NCBI GenBank assembly: GCA_027924645.1
Contig: BSBN01001750.1
Span: 1,116,001-1,180,000, forward strand
Source: Cunninghamia lanceolata
Taxonomy: Eukaryota; Streptophyta; Pinopsida; Cupressales; Cupressaceae
Reading direction: 5' to 3'
Length of the DNA stretch: 64,000 bases
Positions 1 to 12,139 of this stretch are shown here, piece by piece. Position 1 is the stretch's first letter, and each line of letters opens with the position of its first letter. A model generated the notes under the pieces. The model ran no database searches, had not been told where the DNA came from, and was given only the letters and a program-made list of their open reading frames with translations. The translations under genes were made by a program, and so were the position numbers.

Positions 1-551
1 ACAAGTAATTTCATCACCTTTCTAGTCGGCATCCGGAACAGTCTAGTTTCATATAAACTTTCATTCTGTCGGCTGAATCCTTCCTCACCAAGCAATGCGG
101 ATCAAGCATATACTTGTAGATATCATTAATCATGTCGGCCAAACATGATTCATGCCTTCACAACCTCTGTCATCAATAGTAACCCATCCGGAAAGCAGTC
201 TGATACTCTGCCAGTCAGTTCTTCCTCTGTTTTCACTGTCTCTCAGGAATCCGGTACTCAACCATTCATATCTTTTTCCTTGTCCATCACCGGAGGCTAA
301 ATCCTTGGAATATACCACTCAAGGTAGTCCTCTTGACTTCCCCAAATCCGCACTGCACCAAGACACTTCCTCTGAGAGGTCCGGACCAATCTGTCGGACC
401 TTGCCACATGCTCTGTTCTTCTTTCACCGGACCACAACATTCTTTATTCTGACTTCCGGTAGAGACATATCATGTCTTGCGGATATGTGGGATGACCTTT
501 GTTGCCATCAATGACAACAACCATGAATCCATATAGTGTCTCTTGCCAACA
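1..551 (-). repeat. Partial Copia-type LTR (U3 end), minus orientation
   Basis: Read on the minus strand from 551 leftwards, this starts TGTTGGCAAGAGACAC and soon contains TTGTCATTGATGGCAAC. Those are the same two landmarks that open the LTRs of Element E (48745 and 55097). The piece runs off the left edge, so its length and the rest of its element cannot be seen. No coding sequence was recognised. The 120-residue plus-strand frame here has no recognisable domain and is treated as chance. Confidence 0.6.
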
Positions 552-1806
552 TGAATATCTTTATCTGTGGATTGGAAGTTATTTAGATACATGTCTTAAG
601 AATCTATGCTCCAATTTTGAGCCTCCGGTATGAAGATCTAAGTTAGTTATGTTCACCAGAGTGAAAACTGCTTTTTCTGTATGTTTGGTTGTGACAGGGA
701 GAATGTATTATGCTCCGCATTCCTCCACAGTTAAGTATTTCAGTCTATGGTTTTGGAATCAAGTTAGTAATGATGATAAGTACATTTCACTCCTATGGTT
801 CATGATTAGGTGGTCCGCAAGCAATCTTTTCTTTATGACAATGGCTGACAATGTTGTTTAAGTGCTCCGGTTTGAAGAATCCTTTTGACAAATTGGTTAG
901 AGGTTGTGCGGATATTCTTGGCAATTACAATGTGATTGTGGATGTCTCTTCTTCACACCCCTACCTTTGATTTGGTCCACAAAGAGAAATTTGGATCATG
1001 GATGAAGACTGTTCTTAGAAGACTTAGTGAGAACACAAGTCTTGGCCGACTTGGTCACTTTCACTGATTGCGGAGATACTTTAAAGTTTGTAGTAGCGTG
1101 TTGTTGGAAGATTATATTTGAGTCCCAGCTAAGGTGTAGTGTGATCTGCATACATCTTTACTTCTTTCCCTTAGCAAATTTTGTATTAGGTCCAGACCTA
1201 TTTCTATGTATGATTGTAATGCCGACCTTGGAGACTGTTCCAACGGTTGATGAATGTAATGCCGACCTTGATGTTCATTCCAAGGTTGATGAGTTGTATA
1301 AAAACATGTAATGTAGTTGCAAAAAAAGGTATCTTTGTGCAAAAATGCGAAGATAAGTGAGAAGTGTAAGAAGAGAAGACCAGAGAAGTATTGTGCTTCA
1401 ATGGAACTTAATCCAAGCATGAAGTAGATGCTACCAAATCAGTTCACAAATCCCTGGTAGTGAGCTACCCCTTGGCAGTGAGCCACCCCTTGGCAGTGAG
1501 CCGATCTTTGTAGTGAACATTTTTGGATAGTGAGCCCGTAGGCAATGAGCCTCTATTTTTCGGTATTGTTATAACATATATATATTTCTGTGGGCTAACA
1601 CCCACTGTGGTTTTTCCCTTATAGGGTTTTCCATGTAAAAATCTGGTGTCTCATGTGTTGAAAATGTTATTGTTTTAAACTTCATGTTTCATGCTTTCAT
1701 GGTTGAATCTTAATGATGGTGATTGAACATTTGAAGTATTGATCAGTGGTTAAAGTTTTGTGACAACTGATTCACCCCCCTCTCAGTTGTCCTGTGCATA
1801 TTAACA
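552..1806 (+). repeat. Partial Copia-1-like LTR, plus orientation
   Basis: Approximately the last 800 bases align in order with the Copia-1 LTRs: the 'gagtcccagct' stretch, 'ttttgtatta', a duplicated 'aatgccgacctt' segment, a TATA box (TATAAAAA at 1297-1304), 'gtggtttttccctta' and the terminal hairpin ACAACTGA/TCAGTTGT at 1763-1790. It probably ends at TTAACA (1806). No tRNA-Met primer site follows, so it is a 3' LTR or solo LTR whose left part is displaced. The minus-oriented LTR at 1-551 probably inserted into it. Confidence 0.6.
1297..1304 (+). promoter_or_regulatory. LTR TATA box
   Basis: TATAAAAA in the same relative position as the TATAAATA boxes of the Copia-1 LTRs (10621 and about 16535), just after the shared 'gatgttcattccaa' segment. 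It is inferred to have been the LTR core promoter. Confidence 0.5.
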
Positions 1807-1810
1807 ATAT

Positions 1811-2117
1811 GAGCAAAAAGAAAATGAGTTGGATAAGTTAGCCCAACTGGAATTAGAATAAATTGATAAGCAACATGGGATAGTTTAAAAATAAACATGT
1901 ATGATCACCCAATCCAAAGATCAGACTCTTCCCTCTACCCTAGGTACTTCTAAGGAGCTCCAATTAATGGCCACTAATGGGAAAGAGAAGGAAACTTAGT
2001 TCATGAAGAGGACATGGGAAAAGGAAAAGAAAGAGATGGAGTGGAAATTTGCTAAGGAATTGGAGGATAAAAATGTTGAGATTGATAAGATGAAGAAGAA
2101 GGTGGAACAAATGGCAA
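1811..2117 (+). pseudogene. Coiled-coil gag-like fragment
   Basis: One frame stays coding-like from 1811 to 2117 with four stop codons. It begins YEQKENELDKLAQLELE and ends in a strongly heptad-like, Lys/Glu-rich helix (MKRTWEKEKKEMEWKFAKEL). The composition resembles coiled-coil stretches in plant retrotransposon Gag proteins, but no zinc knuckle or Gag core is present, so the family is not assigned. The fragment is cut off exactly where the large inverted repeat starts at 2118. It could equally be a broken structural protein. Confidence 0.35.
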
Positions 2118-4478
2118 GGTTAATGGTGCAGGGGTACCTAGACTCTAGTCATCAATTTTGTATTTTTGGTCTTAAGTTTCATATTTTTGGTTTGAATGGA
2201 GATTATAGGGGGAGTTATCTCATTTAATATTGTAATAAAGCCCACTAAGGGCATTTTCATGTAGTGGGAGTTTCAAAATTTTACTTTTCCTTTCTAGCAG
2301 TTGGACTGCTATTTTGGGTAGTATAGTGTCTAGGCTAATTTTAGCCTACTTTTTTTATTTTTCTCCATGATGTGAGTAGTGGAAAGATGGAAAATAAATA
2401 TATATTGATATTTTTATGTCTGATCATCATCAAGAAAGGGGAGGTAATTGAGAAAAAGGAGGAAATACAAAGAATTAGCTCTGATTTCTACATTTTTTTC
2501 TACATTGTTGATGTTCCAGTGTTCTATAGGAGGCTGTACAGTACTGTCAAAAGTTCTTATGAACAAAATGTTATAATGGATGGTCTTATCTTTGTTTTAA
2601 ATCAAGTTGGAGGATTTTTTATGAAGTTTGAAGCATTCTGCAAATGGTTTCTATAAAATATGCCCTGCATTTTCTGAGTTTTCTTATTATTCTCAACGAT
2701 TGTACTTGCCCGTACTGCTCTGTCATGAGCTCTAATGCATGAAACCTTGAAGTGCATGGGGTTGCCTGCCATTTGAGTCTAAGTTGGAGGATTATTGTAG
2801 TAATTAAAGAATTTTCTAATCACTTTTCTGAAACTGCTTCTTTTAGCTAGGGTTTTAGAGGGTTTTTAAGGTTTTTGTGAAAATTGATGGATTGGCAGCC
2901 TTACCCATCTGTACCATAGATAAAAATGGATGGAAAGGCTCTATTTTGTATGTATCTCAATTGTGTTCTTGTGTAGAGTAGGGGAAGGTGTTCAAACTGT
3001 CCTCAAATGTCTTTTGTTTGATCATGTAAGAAACTTGTTGTCCTCTTACAATGCAGGCTAGAAAGATAGGCAAAAAGAGCCATTTCATGGTTTGAATACA
3101 TAAACTACTTATCAAACCTCCCAACCACCTTGGACCACACTAAATTGACTAGGAGATACTTACTAAACTCACAAAACACCTTGAATGCTTGTTTCACCTA
3201 TTGTTTCTTCACAACTTGACCTTCTTGCTTGTAGCCCTTGAAAAGAGGTTTTTGAAGCATATCTCATGGAAATTGGACCAAACCAATGAACCAGCTAGTT
3301 TTTATGATACCCATTAGGCTCCTTTATAACATATATTTCATGCAACATAGATTATTTTTAGACATGTTCCCCAAAACAGGACTGTTCTTGTTGTCCTTAG
3401 GCCTAATTAGGCCTCCTCACCAAAGCAAGTGTGTGGAAATTTTGACCCACACTGCAAATTCTTGTTCTAAGGTGATTGGGATGTTTAAATATGATGGATT
3501 ATGCTGGTTCTATGGTTCTAACCACCACACAAACTACTTTACCTTCAAGGTCTCACTCTACCTATGCTTGGACTGGCTAATACATAGAGATATTAGACTT
3601 CATGCACCCAAATCTGCCTTGTGTTCCAGTCCCCTACTTCTGCACAAAAACCCAATTGAGATACATACAAAACAGAGCCTTTCCATCCATTTTTATCTAT
3701 GGTACAGATGGGTAAGACAGCCCCATTGATTTTCACAAAAACCTTTAAAATCCTCTAAAACCCTAGTTAAAAGAAGTAGTTTCAGAAAAGTGATTAGAAA
3801 ATCCTTTAATTCCTACAAGAATCCTCCAACTTAGACTCAAATGATAGGTAACCCCATACACTTAAAGGTTTCATGCATTAGAGCTCATGACAGAGCAGTA
3901 CGGGAACAGCAAGAAAACTTAGAAAATGCAGGGCAGACTTTATAGAAACTGTTTGCAGAATGCTTCAACCTTCATAAAAAATCCTCCAACTTGATTTAAA
4001 ACAAAGATAAGACCATCCATTATAACATTTTGTGCATAAGAACTTTTGACAGTACTGTACGGCCTCCTACAGAACACTGGAACATCAATAATGTAGAAAA
4101 AATTACATAAAATAGAGCTAATTCTTTGTATTTCCTCCTTTTTCTCAATAACCTCCCCTTTCTCAATGATGATCAGGCATTAATATATCAAGATATATTT
4201 ATTTTCCATCTTTCCACTACTCACATTGTGGAGAAAAATCAAAAAGTAGGCTAAAATTAGCCTAGACACTATACTACCCAAAATAGCAGTCCAACTCCTA
4301 GAAAGGAAAAATCAAATTTTGAAACTCCCACTACATGAAAATGCCCTTAGTGGGCTTTATTACAATATTAAATGAGATAACTCCCCCTATAATCTCCATT
4401 CAAACCAAAAATATGAAACTTAAGACCAAAAATACAAAATTGATGACTAGAGTCTAGGTGTCCTTGCACCAGTTAACC
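2118..4478. repeat. Long inverted repeat (foldback-like), about 0.87-kb arms
   Basis: The left arm (about 2118-2995) and right arm (about 3607-4478) are reverse complements around a spacer of about 610 bp. The outer ends are GGTTAA-TGGTGCA on the left and TGCACCAGTTAACC on the right. The outer 200 bases differ at only a few positions by eye (about 98% identity). Further in, identity falls to about 93-95% with small indels. No transposase and no clear target duplication were found. A 94-residue frame at 2372-2656 lies within the left arm and is hydrophobic at its start. The mirrored right arm carries substitutions in it. A transcript would fold into a very long hairpin. Confidence 0.85.
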
Positions 4479-4737
4479 ACAGATTATTCAATGTCATCCT
4501 TTGGCTAGAGTTTATGCCCTATTTATTAATGAGTAATTTCTTAGTTTTTAGTTCATACAAATTTATTGTGATCTTCCATGCAAAGTTGACACAGTTAGAT
4601 CATTTTTCAAAGCATACTAGGTGTCTACTGTTGAGCTTCAAAGTTGACTATGTGAGTTTTATCTTCATGATATGGCCATCCCATGGAACCTAACATGGAA
4701 TCCAATTCCATATATAGGAGATGTCCAACTCTAGGCA
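4479..4737. other. Unassigned sequence
   Basis: Nothing recognised. Several short stop-interrupted frames lead into the ORF at 4738. Confidence 0.4.
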
Positions 4738-5112
4738 TTGGTTTCCTTTATACAGAATGAACAAAACAAGGGAATGCAAATGCAAAAGTATAAAGAGAAG
4801 GAAAAATCTATTTCCTTGAGGATTAGAGGAGAAGCTAAAGATCCAAATGAAGTTATAGAAAATTGGATATATTTGACAAAGAACTCATCATTGGCTAGAA
4901 ATTTTTGTCAGGAACAACAAGCTGATCACTATATGTTTAAGGATGTGGTAACAAAAATTGGAAAGGAGTCCTTTGAATTCAACAAGGTCAGATGGAAGGA
5001 ACTCACAGTGGAACTACGCAAGAAGGAGCCACATTCTATGTGTAACTATCATGCAATTGTGACCAGAACACACTGTTACATTGACCTGGCTAGAGCAAAT
5101 GGACCTACCTAG
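4738..5112 (+). CDS. Unrecognised 124-residue ORF
   Basis: This is an open frame of 124 codons with ordinary amino-acid composition: a Lys/Gln/Glu-rich N-terminus, a central segment starting SLRIRGEAKDPNEVIENW, and a C-terminal part with several Cys and His. No family is recognised. Coding-like residues (for example EGKTEPYDFRTIALMYNGRP around 5245-5300) continue after the stop in the same general direction. It may therefore be the relic of a longer transposon protein rather than a short gene. No promoter or splice context is apparent. Confidence 0.3.
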   Translation: MVSFIQNEQNKGMQMQKYKEKEKSISLRIRGEAKDPNEVIENWIYLTKNSSLARNFCQEQQADHYMFKDVVTKIGKESFEFNKVRWKELTVELRKKEPHSMCNYHAIVTRTHCYIDLARANGPT

Positions 5113-5349
5113 ATTCCACTCACATTCTAGCCACCACTCCTCTAGTTTCCTATTGCACAATGGCGTGGAAATAGGATTTACACTTCATAGGAAGAGGATG
5201 TAAGATGGTAGTGCATCAAAGGTCAAAAAAGATTGTACCTGAAGCAATGTGAAGGGAAAACAGAGCCATATGATTTTAGAACCATAGCTCTCATGTATAA
5301 TGGGAGACCATAGTTGCTTAAGGGAAAGCAAAATGGTAAGATGGGGGGT

Positions 5350-6190
5350 GTGATGAGTGCCATATTTATCTTTTATAATCCCTATGTTTCTTATTTTAAG
5401 AACAAAATTTTGCATACATTCCTACCTTTTAAGATAAGACTTTAATTAATATGTGGACAAAAACACTATGTTAGCTGTAATATGTTTTAATGAATGTCTG
5501 TGTTAAAGTAGTTGCTTTCAAATATAATGTGGTATGTTATTTTGTTTATGATGATCTTAGAGTAGGGATTTTTCTATGGGACTAACTCCTTCCTACAACA
5601 ACTAAGAGTAACAACTTGCATCAAAACCTATAGTGTGCATGCATCCAAAAGACCAACTTCCTCCAGCTGAAGAATTTGCTTCCTACAACCAAAGGACTAG
5701 CTCCTACAGAAAATCTCATGACTGCCTACAGTTGTCTAGCAGCGATTAACTCCTCTGTAGCTAATGATGAATTTCATAAATAGAGATAAAAGGGTGTTTA
5801 ACAAATGTCAAATGTCTACCCTTTAGCAAGGAATGTGGAAGGATTAAATAAGTCTATTTATCCATTCTCATGTTCCTTAATTAACTCTCTTGTACCACGT
5901 ACAGATTAGGGAGTCCTACAATAAGTGTTCCTCTTTAATTGTTTCAAATTAAATTTCCTATTTTGGTTCTCTTTCCAAAATAAGAGCCCTTCCCACATAT
6001 GATGGGAAGTGACCGACTAGTCATAGTTTTCCATAAAGGTATGAACTCATGTTGGATATGTATATATTGTTCGATCCAGCATATCTAGGAACAATTCGAT
6101 TTTCTCCATGCATGTACTAGATTTTGTCACACAATAATAAAATAGAGTTTTCCATCATAAAAGTAATTTTTTACTTTTACTCTGGGAATG
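5350..6190 (+). repeat. Possible old LTR start after a purine tract
   Basis: A purine run (about 5330-5349, ending GGGGGGTG) is followed by TGATGAGTGCCATATTTATC, the arrangement of a polypurine tract and a 3' LTR start. An AATAAAATAGAG polyadenylation-like signal lies near 6140. No second copy is in the window and the right end was not found, so this is tentative. Confidence 0.22.
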
Positions 6191-8414
6191 TGGCGAATTG
6201 ATTGATGCATTAATTTTAATTAGTAGTTGATAAAGGAAGAAGGGCACAGTCAATCCAAGTAAGGGCCCACTTGAGGTGGACTACAACATGTTAGCATTAG
6301 ATTCTTGCAATCGGAACTAGATTTGTTTGTTATTATTTTGTTTCAATTAATAATTTAATTTGATTAGTCTCAAATTTATAAGGTAGATTCCATGTTTTAA
6401 CATTACATTCCTTTCTTATTTAACAAAGAATATCATTTTCCTACTTGACATAATTGTATTGTTTCAACCCCCAGAAATATTTAGTTGTACATAAAGTACT
6501 GACACCATACCAAGAAAATACGTCCTTGGATTGATAACATAAATGTAGTATGTCATTACTTAGTGAGTTGCTTGATATGAGATGAGGACATATGTTGAGT
6601 TGTATGCAAGCCTTAGCTACATTAGGTTTATTGGGAATTGATATCACTCCTCAACTATGATAGGGTTAAATGATAGTTTGAGAAAGTGTGGAACATTCCC
6701 CCATAGTTGAATCTATTTATCAAGGCACAACAAAGTTCCATTAGAGTAGGGGAGGTACCTAGGCCATCAATTCTAGACCTACTATTATCTAATGATGATG
6801 CACATCTAGCATAAGACATGGATGACATAGATGTGACACCAAAGTACCTTACATGGTGGGCTACAACTAGACCCATGCCTATTTTCCCAGCAAATACAAC
6901 AACTATGAGTGCAAGACCACAAGCAGGAGTAGATGACACTAGGGATAGTGATGGAGATGAGGAGATGAAAGAAGATGAACCCAAGGGTGATAAGAGTAAG
7001 ACATGAGAGGAGGTTGTAGAGGAGGGGAGAGATATACAACAAGCTTAGACCCAAGGTACAGGGATAGTCATAAGGTCAAGAGGAGGGGGGTCCCAACGAG
7101 TGTCAGAGTAGGGGAAGAGAAAGGTCATAACATAGAGGGTGATAGAGCCCATATAAGCAACACCCATAGATCCCAATTGGTAGGCCAAAGACCCAAGTAT
7201 GGATTTAAGAGTTTATACACATATTTTCTTATGATGTATTAGAATACTAGAAATGTACATTTTATGCTATTTATTTATTACATGAGAATATGGTTACTAA
7301 TTAGCTTTTATTTTTCTTTTGTAGTGAGAATTTAAGAGTGGTTGGACTATATCATATGGGTTTTCGCCAAGGTGGTCCCATGGGTCTAGGTAGAGCACGA
7401 TGTGCACAATAGCTACAAACCTTAATTGATAAGAGAGTGGTATGCTAATTTTTTTGAACCTATAGCTCAAATAAGAGTTGCATTCTAGGAGTAGCTAGAG
7501 AGAGTAGGCATAGTCACTACAAAGGTCATATCACTTAGCATGGAGATGGAGATAGCTATCACAAAGTGATACAAGGTTTAGGCAAGGGAAAATGAGCTAT
7601 AGGTGGAGGCAAATTAGCTAAGAGTGGTAGCTACTACAACAAGGCCCATAGATCCTACACTAGAGCATCCCTAAGTGCGGGCCCTAATGGAAAAGATTTG
7701 CAAGCTTAAAGAGAGAAACGCTAGGTATAGGGTAGAGGATACATTGTACAAGGGTGAACTACAAGGATTGTGCATATGGATCATTTCAATGACTCAAATG
7801 GAGTTAGGGACCTCAAAGCACTAGTCATAGAGATAATTTCCAACACAAGCACCTTCACCTCCAGAGGACCAGCCAATGCCCACCAAGGTGTCACAAATCC
7901 ATGACTAGCTTTATGTATATAGACACACCACATTTTCTTATAGTGGTGGAGATACATTTGTATTGAGTGATGTGTGTACATACATTTCAATATATATATA
8001 CTAACTTTTTACTATAGTAAGGCATGTGCTATGAGATTATTTATTTATGGATGATGTTTGTTATGGATTAATTGAATGTTGATGTATGGATATGTTTAAT
8101 GTATTTAATTATTTAATGCAGATGAATGTGTTTATATACATATTTATTTTATATTATGCATAAAACCATATGATGTGAATAATAAAAGGAAACTAATTAA
8201 TTGATGAACATGAAAAAGGTTCATATTTAATTAATTAAATTCACAAAATTATAATTGAAAGAACAAAGTTTAAGAGATAAATCCTAAAGTGTGGAAAGAG
8301 AAAGGAAACTGAAACACCAAAGATCTTGTGAAAAAAATGACTTGAGTATGTGACCCTAAAGAATTAAGGATGTCCCACATTATTCACATATGAAATCATG
8401 CTATGTGGTCTCTC
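6191..8414. other. Decayed, unclassified repetitive DNA
   Basis: Only short frames remain. The least random is on the plus strand at 6818-7006 (MDDIDVTPKYLTWWATTRPM, then an acidic Asp/Glu/Lys tail). It sits on the 3' side of the minus-strand Gypsy-C pol, where some Tat-lineage elements carry an antisense ORF, but no homology could be established. From about 8040 to 8280 the DNA is very AT-rich with TTAATTAATT runs. No gene is supported. Confidence 0.4.
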
Positions 8415-9458
8415 TGAAAGGAAGATAGGTGTGTGGAAATCACTTCCTACACTAATCTAATGAGGAGAGATGATTGCAAATTATTTTTAACCTTTACAAT
8501 TACAGAATCTTTAACACAACAATGGAGATATTGCAAAAATACACAACACAAGAATGTAAGATAGAAGAAGAGAGAGACAAGATATAACGTGGGGAAAACC
8601 CTTATCGGGTGAAAAACCCCACACTCCAAAACACAGCTCAAATGTATTATCTAAACAATGAGGTTTACAATACAGTTACAAAGCCAATTTTCTTGTAGGA
8701 GTCTTTGACACTCATATCTGGAGACAATCCGACAGCATAACAGTACATGTCAATCACATAATACATCTCCTCTCAAAAGCACCTATTTAAATAGAAGTTA
8801 TAAGGCAAAAATGATCCTATCTTGAGATGGGCATCCAACATGGCCTCATGGGCCAAAATCCATGCCTAGGGATAATTGTCCAACATTGCAGGGTGTTCAT
8901 GACACTTGTCATATCACCCCATCCCAAAGAAGTTGCCTATTCCCAAGTTGGGCTATGACAGATACTCTTACAACTGTCATAGAATTCGTCATAACTATCA
9001 TATCTTACAGTTGTAAGAGAATCTGTCATACACAGGCTAAAAATAGCATATTCTCTTACAACATGTCATAACCCTCCTTGGGTCGCCCAAAGATACCTTC
9101 TTCCAAGATGCCTTGTGACACGTCTTCACCTGTCATAGAATCTTCCATTTACTACTCATGCGTCATAGATTTGTCATAGGAATCTGTCATAACCATTTTG
9201 GTCAATATTCCCTTACACACTATCCAAGATGCCGACACATGGCAAAATATTCCTACCACTAAGTGGGATGCCTATCTCCTCATGTGAGGACAAATGTACA
9301 TGTGGTCACCTTCCACGTAGGATAACACATCACAGTGCCAACTCCCACAAGATGACAATAAGGATTTGCATCCTAATTACAATAATAGGTAATAAATAAA
9401 TAAATACAATGAATTAATACAAGGAATTACCAAGGTTGAGACACCTTAATTCCCAATA
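8415..9458 (-). repeat. Copia-2 3' LTR
   Basis: 1,044 bp, nearly identical by eye to 20902-21949. On the minus strand it should start TGTTGGGAATTAAGG but reads TATTGGG, a one-base change in the terminal dinucleotide, and it ends CTTTCA. It contains 'aacgtggggaaaacccttatcgggtg' and several short 'gtcatag' repeats. Confidence 0.9.
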
Positions 9459-9470
9459 TTCTCCCACTTG
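9459..9470 (-). other. Copia-2 polypurine tract
   Basis: The minus strand reads AAGTGGGAGAA immediately before the 3' LTR. This is the standard position for the plus-strand DNA primer. Confidence 0.75.
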
Positions 9471-9507
9471 TCGAACACCTTGTAAGAGACAACGGAAATA
9501 ACATGAT

Positions 9508-9834
9508 TTAACTGCTATAAGCAGAGAGGCCCATAGACTCTGAACACCATCTGAACTTCTTTGTGCCCACTGGTTTTGTCAATGCATCCACAACATTCTT
9601 CAAAGTGTCAACCTTCTCCAAATTCACCTTCCCATCCTCTACCATGTCTTGCATGAAGTGAAACTATACATCAATATGCTTTGTTCTGGCATGGAAAGTT
9701 GGATTTTTTGCTAGGCAAATCACACTCTAACTGTCACAACAAATCATAATCTGTCCTGCATCAACACCAATATTTGAACACAATGTCTTGAGCCAAATGG
9801 CTTCCTTACAAGCATGAGTTGCTTCCATATACTC
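9508..9834 (-). pseudogene. Copia-2 RNase H, C-terminal part
   Basis: The minus-strand frame continues the RNase H broken by Copia-1. It reads MEATHACKEAIWLK, CCDS*SVICLAKN, then KHIDV*FHFMQDM and ends with a TAA at 9508-9510. It contains the conserved third part of Copia RNase H (the CDS/SVICLAKNP and HIDV.FHF motifs). Both internal stops are TAG where family members have Gln. Its N-terminal half is at 17037-17618, so the two parts are 7.2 kb apart. Confidence 0.88.
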
Positions 9835-10620
9835 TGTTGTAAATATGTGCCTATGATGTGTTGTCATTGATGTCAACATATCTCTTTATCACAGATAGTG
9901 AAGACAGCGCAATTCAGTAAAGTAGATTGCTCTGCATTCCCAATGAGACCAAGATTAGAGTCTGTAGATTTAAGAGTTTCGTAGAGGATTGTCTGAATCT
10001 GAGTAGAACCAGGTTTTGCAGTTGTTCAGAGGTAACAGAGTGATAGGGATTTGGTCCGGATTGCTCCGCATTGGAATAATATGGTTTGCAATTCTAGAGG
10101 TATGTTTGGGATGTTAGTGTGTATCCTCAACTGTTCATGGTTTGGATGTCTGCAAGCAATCTTTCTAGTGTGACAGTCATGATAGTTAGTGTTCTTAAGT
10201 TCCCGTATGAAGATACAAGTGATTCTGGTGATTTGAGGTGGTGCGGTTGTTCTTGTTGATTTCATTGTTCTTGTGGAGGTCTTTGGATTGTGTGTTTGTT
10301 GTGTTGGTGATCCGTATTGAGGATTGAGCTCGTAGTTGAATATTTCTCCTTGGGTATTGATGTTCTCTCTAGTCTTGGCCGACCGGATGCTTAGTGTGTA
10401 TTGCGGATGATCTAAGAGAAGTTCTATGGAGCATGGCATGTTGTTCGAGGAAGATTTGAGTCCTGGCTATGTTTGGCCGATAGTGTAGTGGTCCACATGT
10501 AGCATTTTGTATTAAGTCAAGTCTTGTGATTGTAATTGCTTGTAATGCCTATCTTGGAGAATGTTCCAGATAGATGATTGTAAGGCTGACTTTGATGTTC
10601 ATTCCAAAGTTGATGTCATG

Positions 10621-10628
10621 TATAAATA
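10621..10628 (+). promoter_or_regulatory. Copia-1 LTR TATA box
   Basis: TATAAATA, repeated in the 3' LTR at about 16535 and matching TATAAAAA at 1297 in the related LTR. It is the only strong TATA motif at this point of the LTR, so transcription probably starts shortly downstream. Confidence 0.55.
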
Positions 10629-11074
10629 AGTGTAATGAAGTTGTGTAAATGTGCATATGTATGTGAAGATGCAGAGGTAGAGAAGAAGTGTTTGGGGGAA
10701 GAGTAGAGGTGTTGTGAGCTTCAATAGAACTGAACCTTAGCATGGAGAAGATGCTATTTCTCAATTCAACCTTTCAGTGTTAATCATGTGAATGTTTTTG
10801 TAGACAGTGAGTCTCTTGGAGTAATGAGCTCTAGCCAGTGTGCCCGAAGGCAAGTGCCTTCCCATTTTTCTATTCTTTTAACAGAGAATAAATATTGTGG
10901 GTTAAGCCCCACCATGGTTTTCCCTTAACCGGGTTTCCAAGTAAAAATCCTGGTGTTATGTGTGTTGATTATGTTTCTGCTCATGTGTTGTTGATTCATA
11001 CTTTCATGGTTATATCATTAATCTATTAATAAGTGATAAAGAAGATTAAAAGCAGCAAAAGATAAAGTTTTTTA

Positions 11075-11103
11075 ACAACTGATTCACCCCACCTCTCAGT
11101 TGT
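11075..11103 (+). other. U5 terminal stem-loop (Copia-1 5' copy)
   Basis: Arms ACAACTGA and TCAGTTGT enclose TTCACCCCACCTC. The hairpin ends 17 bases before the LTR end and about 20 before the PBS. Versions with paired changes occur at 1763, 16985, 22459, 28094, 49813 and 56130. Confidence 0.7.
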
Positions 11104-11122
11104 CAGCCCTAATTCCAACAAT

Positions 11123-11135
11123 TGGTATCAGAGCC
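11123..11135 (+). other. Copia-1 primer binding site
   Basis: TGGTATCAGAGCC begins two bases after the 5' LTR. This is the plant Copia PBS complementary to the 3' end of initiator tRNA-Met. Confidence 0.9.
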
Positions 11136-11176
11136 GGTTCCTCTAAAAGAAGCTTGACCGCTTGAGGAGATCCAGG

Positions 11177-12139
11177 ATGTCGACATACAAGAAGGACAGT
11201 CCAAGATTTGATGGAACAAATTACTCTCTTTGGAAGAATCGCATGGAGTGTCATTTCTAATGCATGGGTGATCCTTATTGGTTGATAACTAAGAATAAGT
11301 ATACTCCTCTGTAGAATGGTCCTACAACTCTAGATGAAATCAAAGAAGCTGAAAACAACATTCGGGCTAAAGAAGCATTGTTGAGTGCCCTGACTGATAC
11401 AGAATTGACAAATGTCTTGGAATTGCAAACTGCTCATGAAATCTGGAAAAAGTTGGAAACTTTGTATGAAGGTGATGCATATGTCAAATGTGCTAAGTTA
11501 CAAAGCCTAAAGGGTAGATACAAATGTTTGAGGATGAGTGAAGATGAAAACATCACTTCCTACATGCAGAAGGTTAATGAACTTGTGTGCAGTATCAGGT
11601 GTGCTGGTGGAAAACTGGAAGAATTAGAGATTGTTGCCAAAGTGCTCAAATCCTTACCTGCTTCATATAAGCATAGAGTTGCTGCTATTGAGGAGATCAG
11701 GACTGTGACAGATGTTACAAGGGATCATTTGGTTGGCAAGCTTTCATCATTTGAAATAAGTGAGTTTGGTGATTCTCTTCCTAAATTAGAATCTGCATTT
11801 AAGGCCAGTGTTTTTAGAAAGCAAAGATTTGATCTAGGTGAAAGCTCTTCAAGAAGACTAACCAGATATGAGAACGAAAGGAAAGAACTTGAAGAAGATG
11901 AATCTGAGCTTGAAGAACTTGAAGCCCTTGTTGCCAAAAGATTACCAAGAGGATCCGGTAAGTATGAAGGAAAGTTGCCTTTCAAATGTTTTTCTTGCAA
12001 TAAGATTGGTCATTTTGCTTCAAGATGTCTGGAGAGGGTTTCAAAGCCAAACCCTAACAAACCTAGGGTTCAGAAGAAATGCTACTATGTCCAAGAAGCT
12101 GCTGATGAAGGAGTCACAGATGATGAATCTAATATGTGA
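11177..12139 (+). pseudogene. Copia-1 gag (UBN2-type, one zinc knuckle)
   Basis: The start is at the ATG 57 bases after the LTR (MSTYKKDSPRFDGTNYSLWK), the usual Copia Gag opening. The UBN2 region (around EIWKKLETLYEGDAYVKC) follows, then an acidic Glu-rich linker, then one CCHC knuckle CFSCNKIGHFASRC at about residues 274-287. Gag would package element RNA in cytoplasmic particles. Two early stops (in CHF*CMGD and PL*NGPT) break it. The frame then stays open for 253 codons to the TGA at 12137. The same frame continues into protease, so gag and pol were one polyprotein. Confidence 0.92.

Larger units (their letters stand above)
9835..11120 (+). repeat. Copia-1 5' LTR
   Basis: 1,286 bp, TGTTGT...CCAACA. 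It contains TTGTCATTGATGTCAA near its start, a TATA box (TATAAATA, 10621), 'aaccgggtttcca' and the terminal hairpin at 11075-11103. It lacks about 58 bp present in the 3' LTR (about 15848-15904). That segment lies between similar 'tctga' ends, so a small deletion is the simplest explanation. Confidence 0.95.

Noticed and set aside
152..514. 120-residue plus-strand frame
   Set aside because: It lies antisense within a Copia-type LTR, has no domain and is Ser/Pro/Cys-rich by base composition.
2372..2656. 94-residue ORF in the left arm of the inverted repeat as a gene
   Set aside because: The mirrored arm carries mismatches and indels without preserving the frame. No domain was recognised.
8410..8414. 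Target duplication for Copia-2
   Set aside because: CTCTC (left) and CCTCC (right) do not match well enough to call; the ends may have mutated or recombined.
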